A stretch of 64,000 nucleotides of DNA. Origin: Hyperoodon ampullatus. Taxonomy: Eukaryota > Chordata > Mammalia > Artiodactyla > Ziphiidae. Shown one piece after another: positions 1 to 12,726 of this stretch. The DNA lies in NCBI GenBank assembly GCA_949752795.1, contig OX457061.1:32678425-32742424 (forward strand), given 5' to 3'. Each line of letters opens with the position of its first letter. Positions within the stretch are counted from its first letter, which is position 1. A program made the translations under genes and the position numbers. A model generated the notes under the pieces. That model was given only the letters and a program-made list of their open reading frames with translations. It was not told the origin of the DNA and ran no database searches.

Positions 1-2200
1 CGGAAAAGTGAGGCCAAGAGGGAATGGCAATACCAGAGTATATTATCAAGTGGGTCACTCTGTGTTACTAGGGCTTGACCCAGTAAGACCCTCTGAGAAG
101 TCATGTAGAATATGCCTCATTTATCCACCAGCTCTCATCCCCCATTAGAAAAGAGTTGCCCATTGGCTTTAACTCCCCCGCCCTTTCAGGTTCCACGTGC
201 CTGAGTGGGTTTCCATAGCCATCTCACGGCGCAGCATTAGAGAAGTCCCAGGGCAGGAAGACATGATGCAGGTGAAGTGAGGTGCTGTCAGAATGCTTGC
301 ACAAAGCTAGTTGCTACAACACCAGCTGGAGTAAAAGGTGGGCTGAGAAACCTCGAGGATGTGGAGGGGCACACACACAGTGATACGGTACATCTCTTGC
401 ATGGCTCAGATCCACTCTCATCCGACATTAGTCCCATTCATCAGACAGCCTTCAGTGTGACGGCTTTCTACAGTCTCTACAAAAGCCTTACAGGAGGCTT
501 CCTGGAAAAAGCTATAGTTGCTCCTGATACAACCGGCATTGCAGGAAGGGGTCCCATAGCGTCAATCTGCTACCAGATGCCTGGCCAATACCTTCCCCAT
601 ACGTTCACAAGAAACGGAAATTCTCAATTATGCGAATTGCAATTCAGTTTCAAGTAATAGATAACTGACCCAAAGTGGTTTAAACTAAAAAGGGAATTTA
701 TTGGCTCATCTAACTGAGCAGTCCAGGAGTAGATCTGGATTCAGATAGGGCTGGATGCAAAATATATGTGGTATTGTTGCCATAGAACAGAAGGAACTGA
801 TGCGAGGCAGGAAAAAAAACAGGTGTATATTACATCAACATTTAAAAATTTTACCGATACAATAGATGAAAAAAATAGCATTTTTATTTGCATTTCCCCA
901 ACCACTGCTGGTCTGGTGGTTGAAGTGGGATTTGAACACAAGTCAGTTGACCCAGAAATTCTTATTTTTTTTACCAATATCCTACACTATATCTTTCACA
1001 TCAGCTCCATTTGGAATCCTGAACTAGAAAAAGGCAGGAAAGAAATAAAACACTGTCTATAAGATCTAAGAAGATGACAAAAGACTTAGAAATTCTGCCT
1101 GGGAAAATTTAATGGAAATGGGGATTTTCTCACTGTTAAATTTGTAAAGGCTATGAAATAATGTAACTTCTCAAGAACTTTTAAGTGTTTAACTGTTGCC
1201 TTTTACTGACGGAGAATCATGAAAAGATTCTGACCAGGCAGAAGAGGAAAGGAATTAGCCAGAGGGAATCAGTTTAGTCATAACAATTACATTTCTCAAC
1301 AGAAAAGGTATAACACAGGGATGGGTATAGTAGACACACATTGTCTGTCTACCCTGCATCCTCCCCTGGTCATGTGGTCCTAACGCAACTGTGAATAGTG
1401 ATGCCACCCTACCCTCAACTCAAGAGTGGTCATGCAGGCCAGGCTGACCAATGAATATGCTCATCCTTCTGGTCATGGTGAACGGTTCAAAGATGGGCAT
1501 ATGATATAAGCAGAGCGATGATTAGTGAAGTAGAAATAGAAAGCATATAACATATTCAAGGAGATTTAAGGATCTATACCCAGGCCACAAAAAAGGAGGG
1601 AAAGGAAGACAAAAGCAGAAAATAAAATAGAAGTAATACCAGTTACCACATGATTTCTTTAGTATGTAATAGAATGTGACATGCAATAGTGCAATTTTCT
1701 TTACTAGTCCAGCAAGGCAAATCTAAGTGGAGTCCTCCCCAAGACTCTTCTGCCAGAGTAATCAGAATACCTCTTTTTCATTGGGGTTGATAACCTGGCA
1801 TCTAAAATCAGCATCATCCCTGAATTTCCAAATCATCTGAGCCAATAAATTTCCTATTTTGCCTGAGTTGACTTGTTCAGATTTCTGTTTTCCAACAAGA
1901 AGTTTTCGACCAATATACTAGCTCACTCTCAAATCTGTTACAGCTCCTTCTTCTGAGTCTATTTACGTGAGAGGCTTCGTGTGCGGAAGGACGATGGCCA
2001 GTCGACACCTCTAGACGCCAGTCCCTTCACCAGGTCCCATGGAGAGTGTAATGGAAAGAAAAAGGAATGCAGGGCAAGTGTGAGTCTCACTTCAGATTCC
2101 GGAAAGTGCATTTGTTCCCCCCACATTCCTTAAATATGATTCCAGAACCCGTAGGCGAAGGATATTTAAGTGATTTACAGTGTGTAAGCTATAATCCTTT
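1..2200. other. intergenic DNA, no gene seen; possible old repeat relics
   Basis: No gene is recognisable. A 126-codon ORF at 277-657 has no family I know and no splice or promoter context. Stretches near 660-760 and 1330-1520 resemble old interspersed repeats, the latter in its wording around a 'gaccaatgaatatgctcatc' type segment, but I cannot name the family. The rest looks unique. Confidence 0.5.
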
Positions 2201-2470
2201 TTCCTTTGTCGCATGGGAAATGAAAAGTTGATGCCTATGTACAATCATTTAAAGAAAACAGATTCTGGACCAAGTGTCAGCTGTTATGTTATCAGCCAAT
2301 ACAGTGCTTTTTAAACAGTCCTTCCTAAAACTCGTCCATTAGAGCCAATTGATAAATCAGGATGTGAGCTGGAAGCAAGGCTGTGATGAATAAAGACTAA
2401 CTGCAGCCCAATTAAAGCCTTTCTGAGGAACTTTGTAATGTGGGGTTTCAAAGGAACAAAAAAAGGAGCC
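2200..2470. other. unique non-coding block, possible conserved element
   Basis: No repeat signature is visible. The block has balanced composition with AT-core words such as CCAATTGATAAATC and CCCAATTAAAG plus CTTTGTAA/TTCAAAGG, typical of developmental enhancers. This is inference from texture only; conservation was not measured. Confidence 0.25.
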
Positions 2471-2554
2471 GAACTGAGTCTCTGACCCAAAGGTGCTTAA
2501 GTTCCCTGGAGAAGGGGAGGGACATCAAACCACAAGAAGAATAACCACCTTTTG

Positions 2555-2790
2555 TGGAGCTGCTTCTCCATGCTAGGCACGCTGCCTGCTTTATCCCACT
2601 TGATCCTCACAACTATTTTATAAAAGAGGCATTTTTAATCCATGGATATTCACATGGAGAAACAGAGGCTCACAGAAATCAAGGTTTGCCCAAGGTTGTA
2701 TAATTGGTCCATGGAGGATCTAGGAGTCAAGCTCAGTTCAAGCTTGTCCAAGGCCTGTGCTCTTCCCAAAAGCCTGTATTTTTTTCCACA
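2555..2790 (-). repeat. MIR SINE relic
   Basis: The segment reads as the reverse complement of the mammalian-wide MIR core: 'tgctaggcac', 'gatcctcacaac', 'gaaacagaggctcacagaaa' and 'tgcccaaggttgtataattgg' occur in the expected order. It is heavily diverged, as expected for this old family. Confidence 0.7.
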
Positions 2791-2799
2791 GCATTATGT

Positions 2800-3960
2800 G
2801 GCCATTTATAGCTGTGTTTATGAACAGTTTTGCATTTAAGGCATTCCTTCCAGAACTAAACTTCTAGTTAAGACCTCTGAAGGAATCAAATCACACCCAC
2901 AGTTATTACAGTATTGCTTGGTCTTCTTTTCTAGAAGGATGCTCTTCTAGAGGAATTGTTTACTGCCTTGAAATGCTCTCTTATAAAATCTCAGTTCAAA
3001 GGCTGAGTGTGTCCCAGTAAAAAAAAAAAGCTTTTAAATCTTTTACCACCGGCTTAAATAGTGCATTACTGTCACTCACGAGTCATATCCTAATCTATGG
3101 TAAATCACACGATATACTCAATTTGTATTATAGCTAGTGCCCTAATTATATGTATCCTTAACTGTTTATACAATTGTGATGGAATCAATTCTATTAATTT
3201 TGCAGTACCCACAGGTTTCCCCTCTTACCCAGTCTGCCAAAGAGATCCTGTAGTTAATTATCTGCTCAGTTTTCCTCCTTAGGAGACAAGAGAAAATGAA
3301 AAAATTCCTCTAATTATTTTGTGCTTATTTGTGCCTCTATAAATCCAACCCTTCTCCAAAACTGAAGCACCTGGGACACAGCTTCTATAGCGCTGCACGA
3401 CAACACCTGTGAAAAGCTAGTAGTACACCAGGTACAGAATCACACATGCCTGGCGGCATGGCAAGGTGGGATGATTCCTGGAGCCTGACCATCCCTTATG
3501 TGTTCTTCACAGCATTATTGGGGGATTACATGAAATAAGATACATGAACATCCCTTCTTAACTACAAAACACTGTGCAAATGTGAGCTGTCCTAACCAGG
3601 TGGTGTGTGCAATGGAGATTACCTTTTTCCAGGGCGGGTAAGCATTTCAGTTTATATAACACTTTTCATTCCAGGAGCCCCAAACCCTTGTGAATATTAT
3701 CCTAAGAAATATCACTTGAAATAAAATGCATATAAATAAACAGAGTCTAACAAACGGAGGCACCAATTAGGATGACAATGATGAAGGTCTTAAAAAAGAT
3801 CGTCAATATTTTGACAAGTCAACTCTCAAGGATGCTGCCACTGTAATCACAACACCTTCTGAGGGGAAAAGTCAGTTCTCAACATTAAAGTTTCCCATCA
3901 GTGTTGACTGTTTGGGTGAGGAGGGAGGACGAGGGGAACAGAAGTGGGAAAACATTTTAA
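2800..3960. other. intergenic DNA, no gene seen
   Basis: No coding or RNA gene is recognisable. A weak MIR-like stretch in + orientation may lie at about 3445-3600 (ending near 'gtgcaaatgtgagctgtcc'). The rest is AT-rich unique sequence. Confidence 0.5.
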
Positions 3961-4720
3961 AATGTGAATTTTATTTCCCATAGCAGTGTACATCAGAAAA
4001 CGGAAATGTAACTCCCCGACTCTTTCAAGAGTTTCTTTTTGTTTTCCGAAGGTAAAGGGGGAAAAAATAAGCTGTCATTATCAGAATGATCAAATGCAGG
4101 GAGAAAAGAGGCAGAGGTAAGGAAAGCACCAATTACAGCGCTGCCAATCTGTGTGCATTGGGCTCCTTCCAAACCACAGTGCAAACGGATCAGAGGATGT
4201 GGGGAGGGGGACGGTGCGGGTAGGGAAGGGAGAGCTGCCAAAATACAAGATGGGAGGCGTAGAGAAATTGCCCCCTGGCGCTCTGGCAGCAGTTTAATCA
4301 GCCAGAGCCCCTACATTCCCATGCACCGATTCCACTGTGTGTGTTCACTTGCGGATTTGGCTTCGGCCTCAGTCTCTTTGTTTGGGTAGTTAGGCATGAA
4401 AAAGAATCATCCGCAACCAGAGCTCCACTTAATTCCCAGTTCCTCTCTGGAAACTATCTGTTGGCATCGTGTAATGTTCTGTGTAAAAGGCCAGGCTTTG
4501 GCAGGTCAGAAGAGAAATCTCAGACCCTCCATCAGGATCCTCATGGATAAAGCTAAGTCAATTCTTGGAAACTGACAGAAGAATCTGCACCTCTGGAATA
4601 ATGTGTTGCCCTGGCATCTCACTGTTCTTGACAGTGACGAATAGGAACCCCTGACAAATTTTCCTCCCTCTCCTAGCGTACGCAATGATGGCACAGCTGT
4701 TTTCTCACTATAAAAAGACA
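3960..4720. other. candidate conserved non-coding element
   Basis: About 760 bp without any repeat signature. It has moderate GC and enhancer-like words, including CAATTACAGCGCTGCCAAT at about 4130-4148, a GCCCCCTGGCGCTCTGGCAG stretch at 4270-4289 and CCACTTAATTCCCAG near 4427. ORFs here on both strands overlap each other and lack any recognisable family, so coding is unlikely. The regulatory role is inferred from texture and from the known richness of conserved elements in the ZNF462-RAD23B-KLF4 neighbourhood. Confidence 0.35.
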
Positions 4721-5744
4721 GTTACTCCTCTCTCCCTCCAGACTATAGCAAAAGTCCAACTTACACTAGTGATTGAACTACCATGTGTCATATGAAGAAA
4801 TACAAAAGAAATTCACCAGGAGATGCTCTAAGATTTCTAATCATTTTATCCATGTCCCAGTACCTAAATTTGAGCATCATGTTCACAAGTTTTTGAATGA
4901 GCAAAAAACAAGAAATCTGGATAGATATTGCATTACCTGCTGTTTTCAGAAATCTTCATGCAGGGTAATTTTAATCCCTGCCTTTTGTCGCCATGGGTCA
5001 GGGAAGCCACTTTGTCATATTATAACTGCTTTGATTTGTATCAAGTACCTAGTGGGTTCAAGATACATTCAAGAGTGCTCTGAGAGACATAAGAAAAACT
5101 GGAAGAAAGAATAAGTGAATAGACTTCCAGTAAACATGAAAGATTATACACACAAATTTGCCTTTCCCTTCCCAAACCCCTCTAAAATGACAGTAAAAAT
5201 TAAAAGAAAAAGAAAACATGAACCTACAAAAACAAAGAAAAGAGAAAAGGAGATGACAGCAGATTATAGACAGCCACAATATTTTGGAAATGGAAACCCA
5301 AGGAGGGAAAGAAAAGGAGGTACGGGAGGAGGACTTAACCAGAAACACACCGGTTCGTGCCTCAGAATCCCCAGAAAGTCTCAGGATTTGAGGATGCCAG
5401 GTGCCTCCCAAGGAAGAAATGCTGAGTGGGTTTGAAAGCAGGACAACTGACCGCAAGTTTTGTAAGGAGTGAGCAATCCCTCCAACCCCTCACCAGCCCT
5501 TTGTGGCCAGGCAGCCAAAATCCCTGCCCCAGTGGAACCTCAGCGCTGTCCCCCGGACATGTCGTGCAGAGGTGTCTGGACTTGGGAACATCAGACACAG
5601 CTGACAACGGAGTGAGGCACCACAATTAAATAAGGAGACTGTGTGATAAATCACACAGTAAACAAACAGTCCAACCAAATCCACCCCCTTCTTCATGGTA
5701 GTTCTCAGAAATATTGCCATTCAAGCTTCAGATTGCAGACAAGA
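4721..5744. other. intergenic DNA, no gene seen
   Basis: Unique-looking sequence. ORFs at 4773-5114 and 5058-5456 overlap on opposite strands, have low-complexity Lys/Ser-rich translations and match no family I recognise. A purine-rich stretch occurs at about 5195-5260. Confidence 0.5.
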
Positions 5745-5879
5745 GGGGAGTTCCCTGGTGGCCTAATGATTGGGATTCCAGGCTTTCACTGATGTGGCCC
5801 AGGTTCAGTCCCTGGTCAGGGAACTGAGATCCCACAAGCCATGCAGTGCAGCCAAAAATAAAATAAAAATTAAAAAATA
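5745..5879 (+). mobile_element. short tRNA-derived CHR-type SINE (old copy)
   Basis: It begins 'ggagttccctggtggcctaa' and contains the degenerate Pol III B-box-like 'ggttcagtccctggtcaggg', then 'gatcccacaagccatg' and a 'cagccaaaaataaaat' A-rich tail. Divergence from the younger copies in this window is clear, so this is an older insertion. Confidence 0.85.
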
Positions 5880-5953
5880 GAACTACCAATAACCAAAAGG
5901 ACCTACTGTATAACACAGGGAACTATACTCAATATCTCAAAAAAAAAAAAAAC
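5880..5953 (+). mobile_element. L1 3'-end fragment
   Basis: The stretch 'ggacctactgtataacacag' followed by 'ggaactatactcaatatctc' and a poly(A) run is the sense-strand 3' end of artiodactyl/cetacean L1. It is the complement of the L1 tail seen at 7064-7255. It directly abuts the tail of the SINE to its left. Confidence 0.7.
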
Positions 5954-7040
5954 CCTGCAGATAGGAGAGAGAAAACTAGTCACAAAGAAGTAGGGATAAG
6001 AATGGCATCGTCTTCTCAATAGCAACACTAGCAGCTTGACCCTGGCTGACTCTCCTTCAATCCCACCCCACATCACTCCACATGCTTGGTTCTGCGGCTT
6101 TGACTTCATACAAAGGCTCCCACAAAATATCAGTGTTTCCCTCTGTAAGTGCTTGGTATGGCGTATCCACCCAGCCCCCTCTTACCAAAGAAATGGCCTG
6201 GGTTCTCAACCTACAGAGATAATGAGGAACTGCCTTAGCAAAGGGAAGAACCAGCACGGATTGTTTCCCTGGTCTCTCTGTTCTCTGGATAGTACTTTAC
6301 TCTCAGTTCCCTGTCCTCCTCTTGTGATTATAACCTAAAGTGCAACGATGGCAGCCAATCCCAAATATATTCCTGATTCCTGCAATGTAGCCAAAGACTG
6401 ATTTCATCACCCTTTCCTTTTTTGCTGGTGATTGGAGGAACAAATGGATCATGGGCCTGGTTTGATGAATAAATAAATGGCCTGGTGACATCTGGAGTGG
6501 CAGTCTTCCAGATCTGCAATTGGCATAAAACACACATAATGAACCTGGGGTGGAGACATTGGGTTTAGGGACCACAGATTTGATATTACCTCACCATCCG
6601 AACATCAGCCTAGATTTCCCTTTCTTGGCTGCGTTCAGGGGCTAAATGCCAGCTCCTCATCAACTATGCAGTGGAGACAAGAAGATGATGCTTGGAAAGT
6701 CCACCATAGTTTATGAAGCCTGCAGCAGCCAGTTTGTTTGACAGAGACTAATCCTGTTGTTACAAGTGTCCTTTTAATTTAAAAAAAAAGAAAGAAAAAA
6801 GAAAAGGAAAGAAAAGAAGAATAATCTCATTGTTAGGTGACTGATGGAGAAGATGATTGTTTTTGCTTTCAGCAAACCAATGGAAGAGAAAGTCAACCCA
6901 CATGGTCTGAAAAGGAAAATGAGAATCTCACTCGTATACTAGGAAGAATTTAAGAAAGACAATTTCCAGGCACTTGAATGGATACAACTCTATTGTGCCT
7001 CTGGTTCCTGGATTTTGTGTTTGAGCGTGGTCTCTCTGCC
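5954..7040. other. intergenic DNA, no gene seen; purine tract
   Basis: No gene is recognisable. A polypurine A/G tract lies at 6781-6822. Overlapping ORFs on both strands at 6036-6575 are unsupported. Confidence 0.5.
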
Positions 7041-7063
7041 TTTTTGTGTGTGTGTGTGTGAAT

Positions 7064-7255
7064 GATTTTTTTATTGAAGTATAGTTGATTTACAGTGATT
7101 CAGGTGTACAGCAAAGTGATTCAGTTATGTATATATATTGAATGTAGTTTCCTGTGCTGGACAGTAAGTCCTTGTTCTTTATCTATTTTATATATGGTAG
7201 CTGTGTATCTGTTAACCCCAGACTCCTAATTTATCCCTCCCTCCGCCTCTCTGCC
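7064..7255 (-). mobile_element. L1 3' UTR fragment, preceded by a short (TG)n
   Basis: 'ttttttattgaagtatagtt', 'ggtgtacagcaaagtgattc', 'cctgtgctggacagtaagtc' and 'ttctttatctattttatata' follow in the order of the cetartiodactyl L1 3' UTR, in antisense. A (TG)n run of about 8 units at 7044-7060 sits at its left edge. Confidence 0.8.
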
Positions 7256-7644
7256 TTTTGAACTTTCCACTTGTAAGGCCGGCCCCACCTCACTCATGAG
7301 GAGGAAATGTGCACATTTCCAGGTTCAGATGCTGAGTGAATCATGGAAGACAATGTTATTTGCAATAGAGGAGAAGCGGCCATTGAAGGAAAGAAGATGA
7401 TAAGTTTGCTTGGGGGCATGGAGAGTCTGAGATATACCTGCAGAACGTTCAGGCTGAGGTTCCTGTGGACACTGAGGGTGTTACAAGGTAACTAGAAACC
7501 TAGGTCCTGAGCTCAGGTGATCAATTCAGTTCAGTTCAGTAGATTTGGAATTCATTTGATTAGAGGATAAAGTTAAAGCCACGATCTTGGATAAACTCAT
7601 CAGGGGCTGAGGTGAAGAGTTTAAAGAAAAAAAAAAAAAGGTTA

Positions 7645-8010
7645 TTTCAGTCAGGGTAGAGCTAGATTATGTTGTAGAACAAATAATCCCAAAATCTCAA
7701 TGACTTAATACCTCAAAGGTTTATTTCTCATCCATTCTTTATGTCAAGAGTTGACTAGGAATGCTATTCAGTGTCATCTCACTCTGGGATTTGGACTGAT
7801 GAACAACCGCCCACCTGGAACATTGCTGGTCTCTGCAGCAGGTGGAAAGCTGGGTCTCATACTGGCAGTTAACTGTTGTAGCCCAGAAGTGACAGGTATT
7901 GTTCCTGCTCATAATTCAAAGGCCAGAACTCATCACACAGCCCCACCCAACCACAAGGAAGGCAGTACTTGTCATCCAACCATGTGTCTGGAAAGAAAGG
8001 AGTGCTGACA
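7645..8010 (+). repeat. ancient LTR-like interspersed repeat, family unassigned
   Basis: The segment reads 'caataatcccaaaatctcaatgac', 'ggtttatttctcatccattc', 'ctggaacattgctggtctct' and 'agaactcatcacacagcccc' in the order of an old dispersed mammalian repeat whose copies begin with a '...cccaaaatctcagtggctta' phrase. I cannot name the family. The ORFs 7751-8008, 7899-8225 and 7916-8161 fall in or across it and are not genes. Confidence 0.45.
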
Positions 8011-9120
8011 TCAGGAGCCACGTTAATGACTGCCCCAAGGCCGAGGACAGACTTTGTGTAAACATGTCACTACAGAGATGCAAGAACAAAGAGTCGGCAC
8101 AGAAAAAAGACAGGGAAAGAACACTTAGGCATAGGAGGAGGACCAAGAAAGCAAGTGTCATAGATGACCAGGAGGAAGGGAAGAGAGTGAAGAAAGGAGC
8201 AAGTCATCAATGCAGAAGTTTCTAATAGAAGGGTACACCATGCACAGTAAGGCAGAGGGATTTAACACATCCAACCGGCTATCTCACAAGGGACACTTCA
8301 AGATGGCACTCATTTCCTTGATGATTTTCTCAGTCACAATTTCTGTCCCTCAGCCTAACCCTAACCCCACAACTAGTCTTAATTATAATGATGCATACAT
8401 AGGGCTGCCTCAGCCTGTGGGCACCAAACATTCTAAATGTCTAATCCCAAACTCCTTGCTCTGATTTCATTCTTATTAAGCAAACTTCTGCTTATGATTT
8501 GGCTTTCCTTGAAGGTCTATCTTCAGTAAGAGAGTGTGTTAGCTATTGTATATTAGAGCATTTGGGACCACGTGACAACTCCACTGCTCATTTGGGTGAA
8601 TTTAAAAGACAACATTCTGATTCATCAGTGGGATGAACATGGTATATATGAATCTCCTCCTAGATGGTTCCACCCTTGATATGCAGGTAAATGTATGATA
8701 TGTAGGCAAACATAAGGCCTACAAGCCTTATGTGCAATACCTGACTTTTTTCTACAATAAGCATTTAGCAGGAAAAATCCAATAAAAATAAACTTCACGT
8801 TGAAGAGAGACAGAGGAAGGAGTACGAAGAATTCAACAGAGGAAAAAACTGGGTAAAAGGAGTTAGGAAGTAAAGGAAATGGGGAAAAGAGAGACCCTGA
8901 GAGGAGACCACAATTTCAGCAACCTAAAGACTTTGGTGGCCTTTTAATTTTTGCTGAATTTCAAACAGGACTACAATTGTTTGCAGACTATGAAGTCTAC
9001 AATTTGGCCAAGTTTAAGTTAAGGTTATTGATGGTGGGATGAAGTATCAAAACTGAACACATGTCAGAAGCCAAGTATGTACCATATTTTTCTATTTCTA
9101 GAAACAAGCAAGCTGGGAAT
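8011..9120. other. intergenic DNA, no gene seen
   Basis: AT-rich unique sequence with no recognisable gene. Two and a half CCCTAA units at about 8353-8367 are too short to be a telomeric tract. Confidence 0.5.
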
Positions 9121-9129
9121 TATTAAATA

Positions 9130-9490
9130 AATTATAATAGAACCAGATTGTATATTTTAATATTATATATAACATGCATTATAATATAATAAATTATAAC
9201 ATTATAATATGATGGAATATAATTTGGTCACCAAAATTAGATTGTTAGATAGTATTAAATAGCACAGGAAAAAAATGGCCTCAATAGAACATTCAGTGGG
9301 AAAACAGCAGGGTTTTGAAATATGTGTGGATTATTATACCCAGTTTGAAGAACAGAAAAGGCTAGAAGGTCTCCAGAATGGGTGGGGAAGTACTGCTGTG
9401 ATTATGGCTGATTTTTATTTTAGTCTTTATATTTTCCTGTGATTTTCAAATTTTCTATAATGAACCTAAAATTCCTTTAGATAATGTAAA
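9130..9490 (+). mobile_element. old L1-type 3'-end relic with AT-rich head
   Basis: 'gatggaatataatttggtca' and later 'gattttcaaattttctataa' followed by 'tgaacctaaaattcctttag' match the order of old L1M/HAL1 3' regions. The first 80 bp are nearly pure A/T. Confidence 0.5.
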
Positions 9491-12190
9491 TGACTTGTAT
9501 AGAGAAGCATGCTTCCATTAGCAACTCAGTTTTTCAATTATTTTGTTAGTTATATTGGAATTAAAAACTCATTAGATACATTAAATGTAGCATATTTAAA
9601 TGCTCAGGGTATATATGTTCCCAACTGCTTTTAAAATGAAATTGTAATTAGATGGAATAAGAGAATTGAGACTAGAAAAGCTCTCTGAGGGTAATGGCAA
9701 AGGCATGAAATGCCCTATTTCAAATATTATAAAATACCAAACAAATGGTAATCTTGTGAACATATTTTGCAGAATGCAATACATATAAATTAAAACTTGA
9801 CTTTAGATTGTCTCATAAGTTTTAGCATGAACAGAAAAAGTTTTCTAAATTTCAAATTAAGCTCAAGGTTTATTTTTACAATATATGAAAATGAGATGAT
9901 AAGCAAACCAATACTGAAAATAAGATTATGGAGAAAAGAGTCTACCTGCCTAAGAGAATATACGATTGTCAAATAGTGGAACCATCCTTTACATATTTAC
10001 AATATATGTGTTAATTAACAATTAATACTCTAAGTACAGTTCTAAGCTCCATTTGGCGATGCAGAAGAAATGAAGAGTTTCCTCCCTTCTGATGAATTCT
10101 GCTCTTTCTGCCAAGACTGAGGCAAGATCATCTGAGGGTAAGGGGGCAGCGTGAAGCTCAGGGATCAAGGAAGGTAGAGAGGCTCAAGGTAACTTTGCAG
10201 AGAATAGGACGGTGTGTCCACCAGAAAAAATGCTGTATTGCCATGGCTTTAAGGTCTCGACCTAGCTTCGGATTGAGATTATTTCAATGATATAATTGAA
10301 TGATATCACTGAGCAAGATGGACTCCTAGGGTGCAAAGAGAAAACAATTTTATTCTTCACCCCCAACTGCCCATTTGAATCCTCTTTTTGAGCCAGCTCT
10401 TCCTTACCTTTCAGATGAAATATTAGGAAGGTCTTCTAACCCTCTGATCATCTCAGATAATAAAATGTCCTCTGGATATTTCATCCCCAAATCACAGCTT
10501 CAGTTTATAAATTAATATGCCCAGAACTATTGCAACAAAACTCCAAACTTCACTGCAAGCTTCGATATGCTTTAGAACAAAGGGCCTGCAGTGGGGAATG
10601 AGGTTTCACCTCTATTTCCCCATTAGTGCTACTTCTCCTGACCCCTCTCCAATCTCCCACCACTTGGCTACCAAAAGGTCTTCCAAGATGGGAGCAGAGA
10701 CAGCAGGAAGGTAAGCGGAAGGAAGGCCTTATTTGACTGACACAAATATAAGTTGGTGTAGCTTCCCTCTGGTTCTGGCTGCTGTTTTAAGCTGGCATTT
10801 ATTCTCTCATTCGAGTATCTGTGGCCTCCCCAGACACCCTCCTGCTGGACCCTTCCAATTGGAATTCCTTTGCCTCAGGCAGTGCCTCTCCTCTAACCAG
10901 CCACCTACAATCCCTCTCTGCTTGTTACCTAGTAGAACCTCCAACCCCTTTTTGCTGAGGACATCTCACTGACTGCAGGAAGTCCTTTGGGTCAGAATTC
11001 CTTTTAAACAACCCAGACTCACATTCCTTCTGTGGGTTTCACATTTGGTCCCTGGAAAAATACAGCTTTGGCCTGGCATAGACCAGAATGCGGTTATTTC
11101 CTAAATGCAGCCCTCGGCTGTACTGACACAGTTCATTTCAGTCAGCCCCTCATTAAAGACTTTCTTCCCTAGGCATGAATCTAATGCCTGTCTGTGTCCC
11201 CCAAGCTTCAAAAGATACCTATCGAAGATGCCTGTGAAGCTCCCACATGGCTAAGGTGTGGGGAGGGAGGGAGTGTCAGATAGGAAGAACTCACAGCTCA
11301 AGGTAAGTGAAAGATAAAACTCATAAAACCTGTTTCCACCCACCTTCTTCACAAGTCATGTACAGGTGGGCCAAAGGATTTGCCTTGGAATATGACAGTA
11401 TTTGGCATCCTTGGTCTTCGGGCCTCAGTGAAAACTGGAACAGAGGATTCTATTTTACTTTTATCTTCCCTCTGGGCAATTTTTTCACTACTGCTCAGCC
11501 TCCCAGTTGAAGAGAAACAAGATGGTTGGGATCACGTTATGTCAAAGAGAAATGATGAAAAATAGAGCAGCAAGGGGATTTGGGCTCTGGTAAGAGTGAC
11601 CGAATTGATGCAGCATGGAACCAAAGCTGGATACGGAAGGAAGTAAAGGAGGTCAGTGGACTAAATGGTTCAGAAGATTGAAGAATGAAGGAATGGCTGA
11701 GTAAACATTCTGGAAAGATACTTTTAGCAGTTGATTGACTAAAGGGAATGGAGATGAGAGCAGCTGAAGAGTCTGTGGGGTTTGGAGCCTTGTGGACTGG
11801 TCAGTGATTATGGAATTATTGGCAGGGTTGGAGTATTGGAGAGGAGAGCTGGTTTTCAGACTGAACTTGAGATGTTAGTGAGGCATCCAGGTAATGTGAC
11901 TGGAGGGTTGGAGCTCAGAAGAACAGCATGGTCCATGACGTGCCTTTCAAAGTCAGGACCAGAGATAATTTGGGGAGTCATAGGATTCAGTGATGTCTCC
12001 AAAAGAGAAAGTAGAAAGACTGAACGCAGAGATCAAGGACCACTTGGGAAATGCATCTTGTTTGAAGAAAGGGGCATAAAAAGAGACTGTTAACAGAAGA
12101 AATAAAGCTCTCTGCCATCCCAGAGAAAGAGCTGCATCTGGAAGTCAGGCTAATCTGTTCTGAAGAGTGCTTCATCCAAGAATACCTTTT
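9491..12190. other. intergenic DNA, no gene seen
   Basis: About 2.7 kb of mostly unique sequence, AT-rich to 10.5 kb and balanced after. No exon, RNA gene or clear repeat is recognisable. ORFs of 60-103 codons occur on both strands, without family resemblance. Confidence 0.5.
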
Positions 12191-12400
12191 CTTCCGCTTC
12201 CTTTCTAATCACATTTATTGCCTGATTATGCAGTTAAATCTCCTCCTACCTCTATGCTTAGTTTCCACATCCATAAAATGAAGTTAGTAACAGTTTCTGC
12301 CTCTGGGGCTGTGGTGAAGATATAGTGAAACAAAGGGTGACATGCCTGGCCTAGAGTATAAACCCAGCAAATGTGAGCTATGATTATTATTATCATTTTT
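12190..12400 (+). repeat. MIR SINE relic
   Basis: MIR phrases in sense order: 'agtttccacatccataaaat', 'ctctggggctgtggtgaaga' and 'cagcaaatgtgagctatgat' followed by (TAT)n. Strongly diverged. Confidence 0.65.
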
Positions 12401-12726
12401 TGTCATATTTATCTTTGCTTAATCAATAATTACTCCTTTACAGGATGAGTATATCGAACTTATTTCCAGAGGCTTTGTCTTTTTTTGCCTCTCAGTTAGC
12501 TCCTCCCTCTAATGCAGATGGCACTGGGAAAGAGAGAATAACTCAAATGTCCCACTCCTCATGCCCTGGCATGGTTAAGATAAATATGTTGCCATAATGA
12601 TACTGGTTTGATTTTCAAATCTAATGCTCAGAAGTCACTATTTCCTCTTAGGGACTATGCCTAAAGTTTAGACACATTGTCCCCAACTGGATGATGATGG
12701 CTGAATTATGACATTTATTTACTATA
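12401..12726. other. intergenic DNA, nothing recognised
   Basis: No gene or repeat could be recognised in this short AT-rich interval. Confidence 0.45.

Noticed and set aside
277..657. 126-codon ORF at the start of the window
   Set aside because: No recognised domain, no promoter, Kozak or splice context; length is within chance for a 64-kb mammalian window.
8353..8367. CCTAACCCTAACCCC, telomere-like
   Set aside because: Only about two and a half units; expected by chance and not an interstitial telomeric tract.
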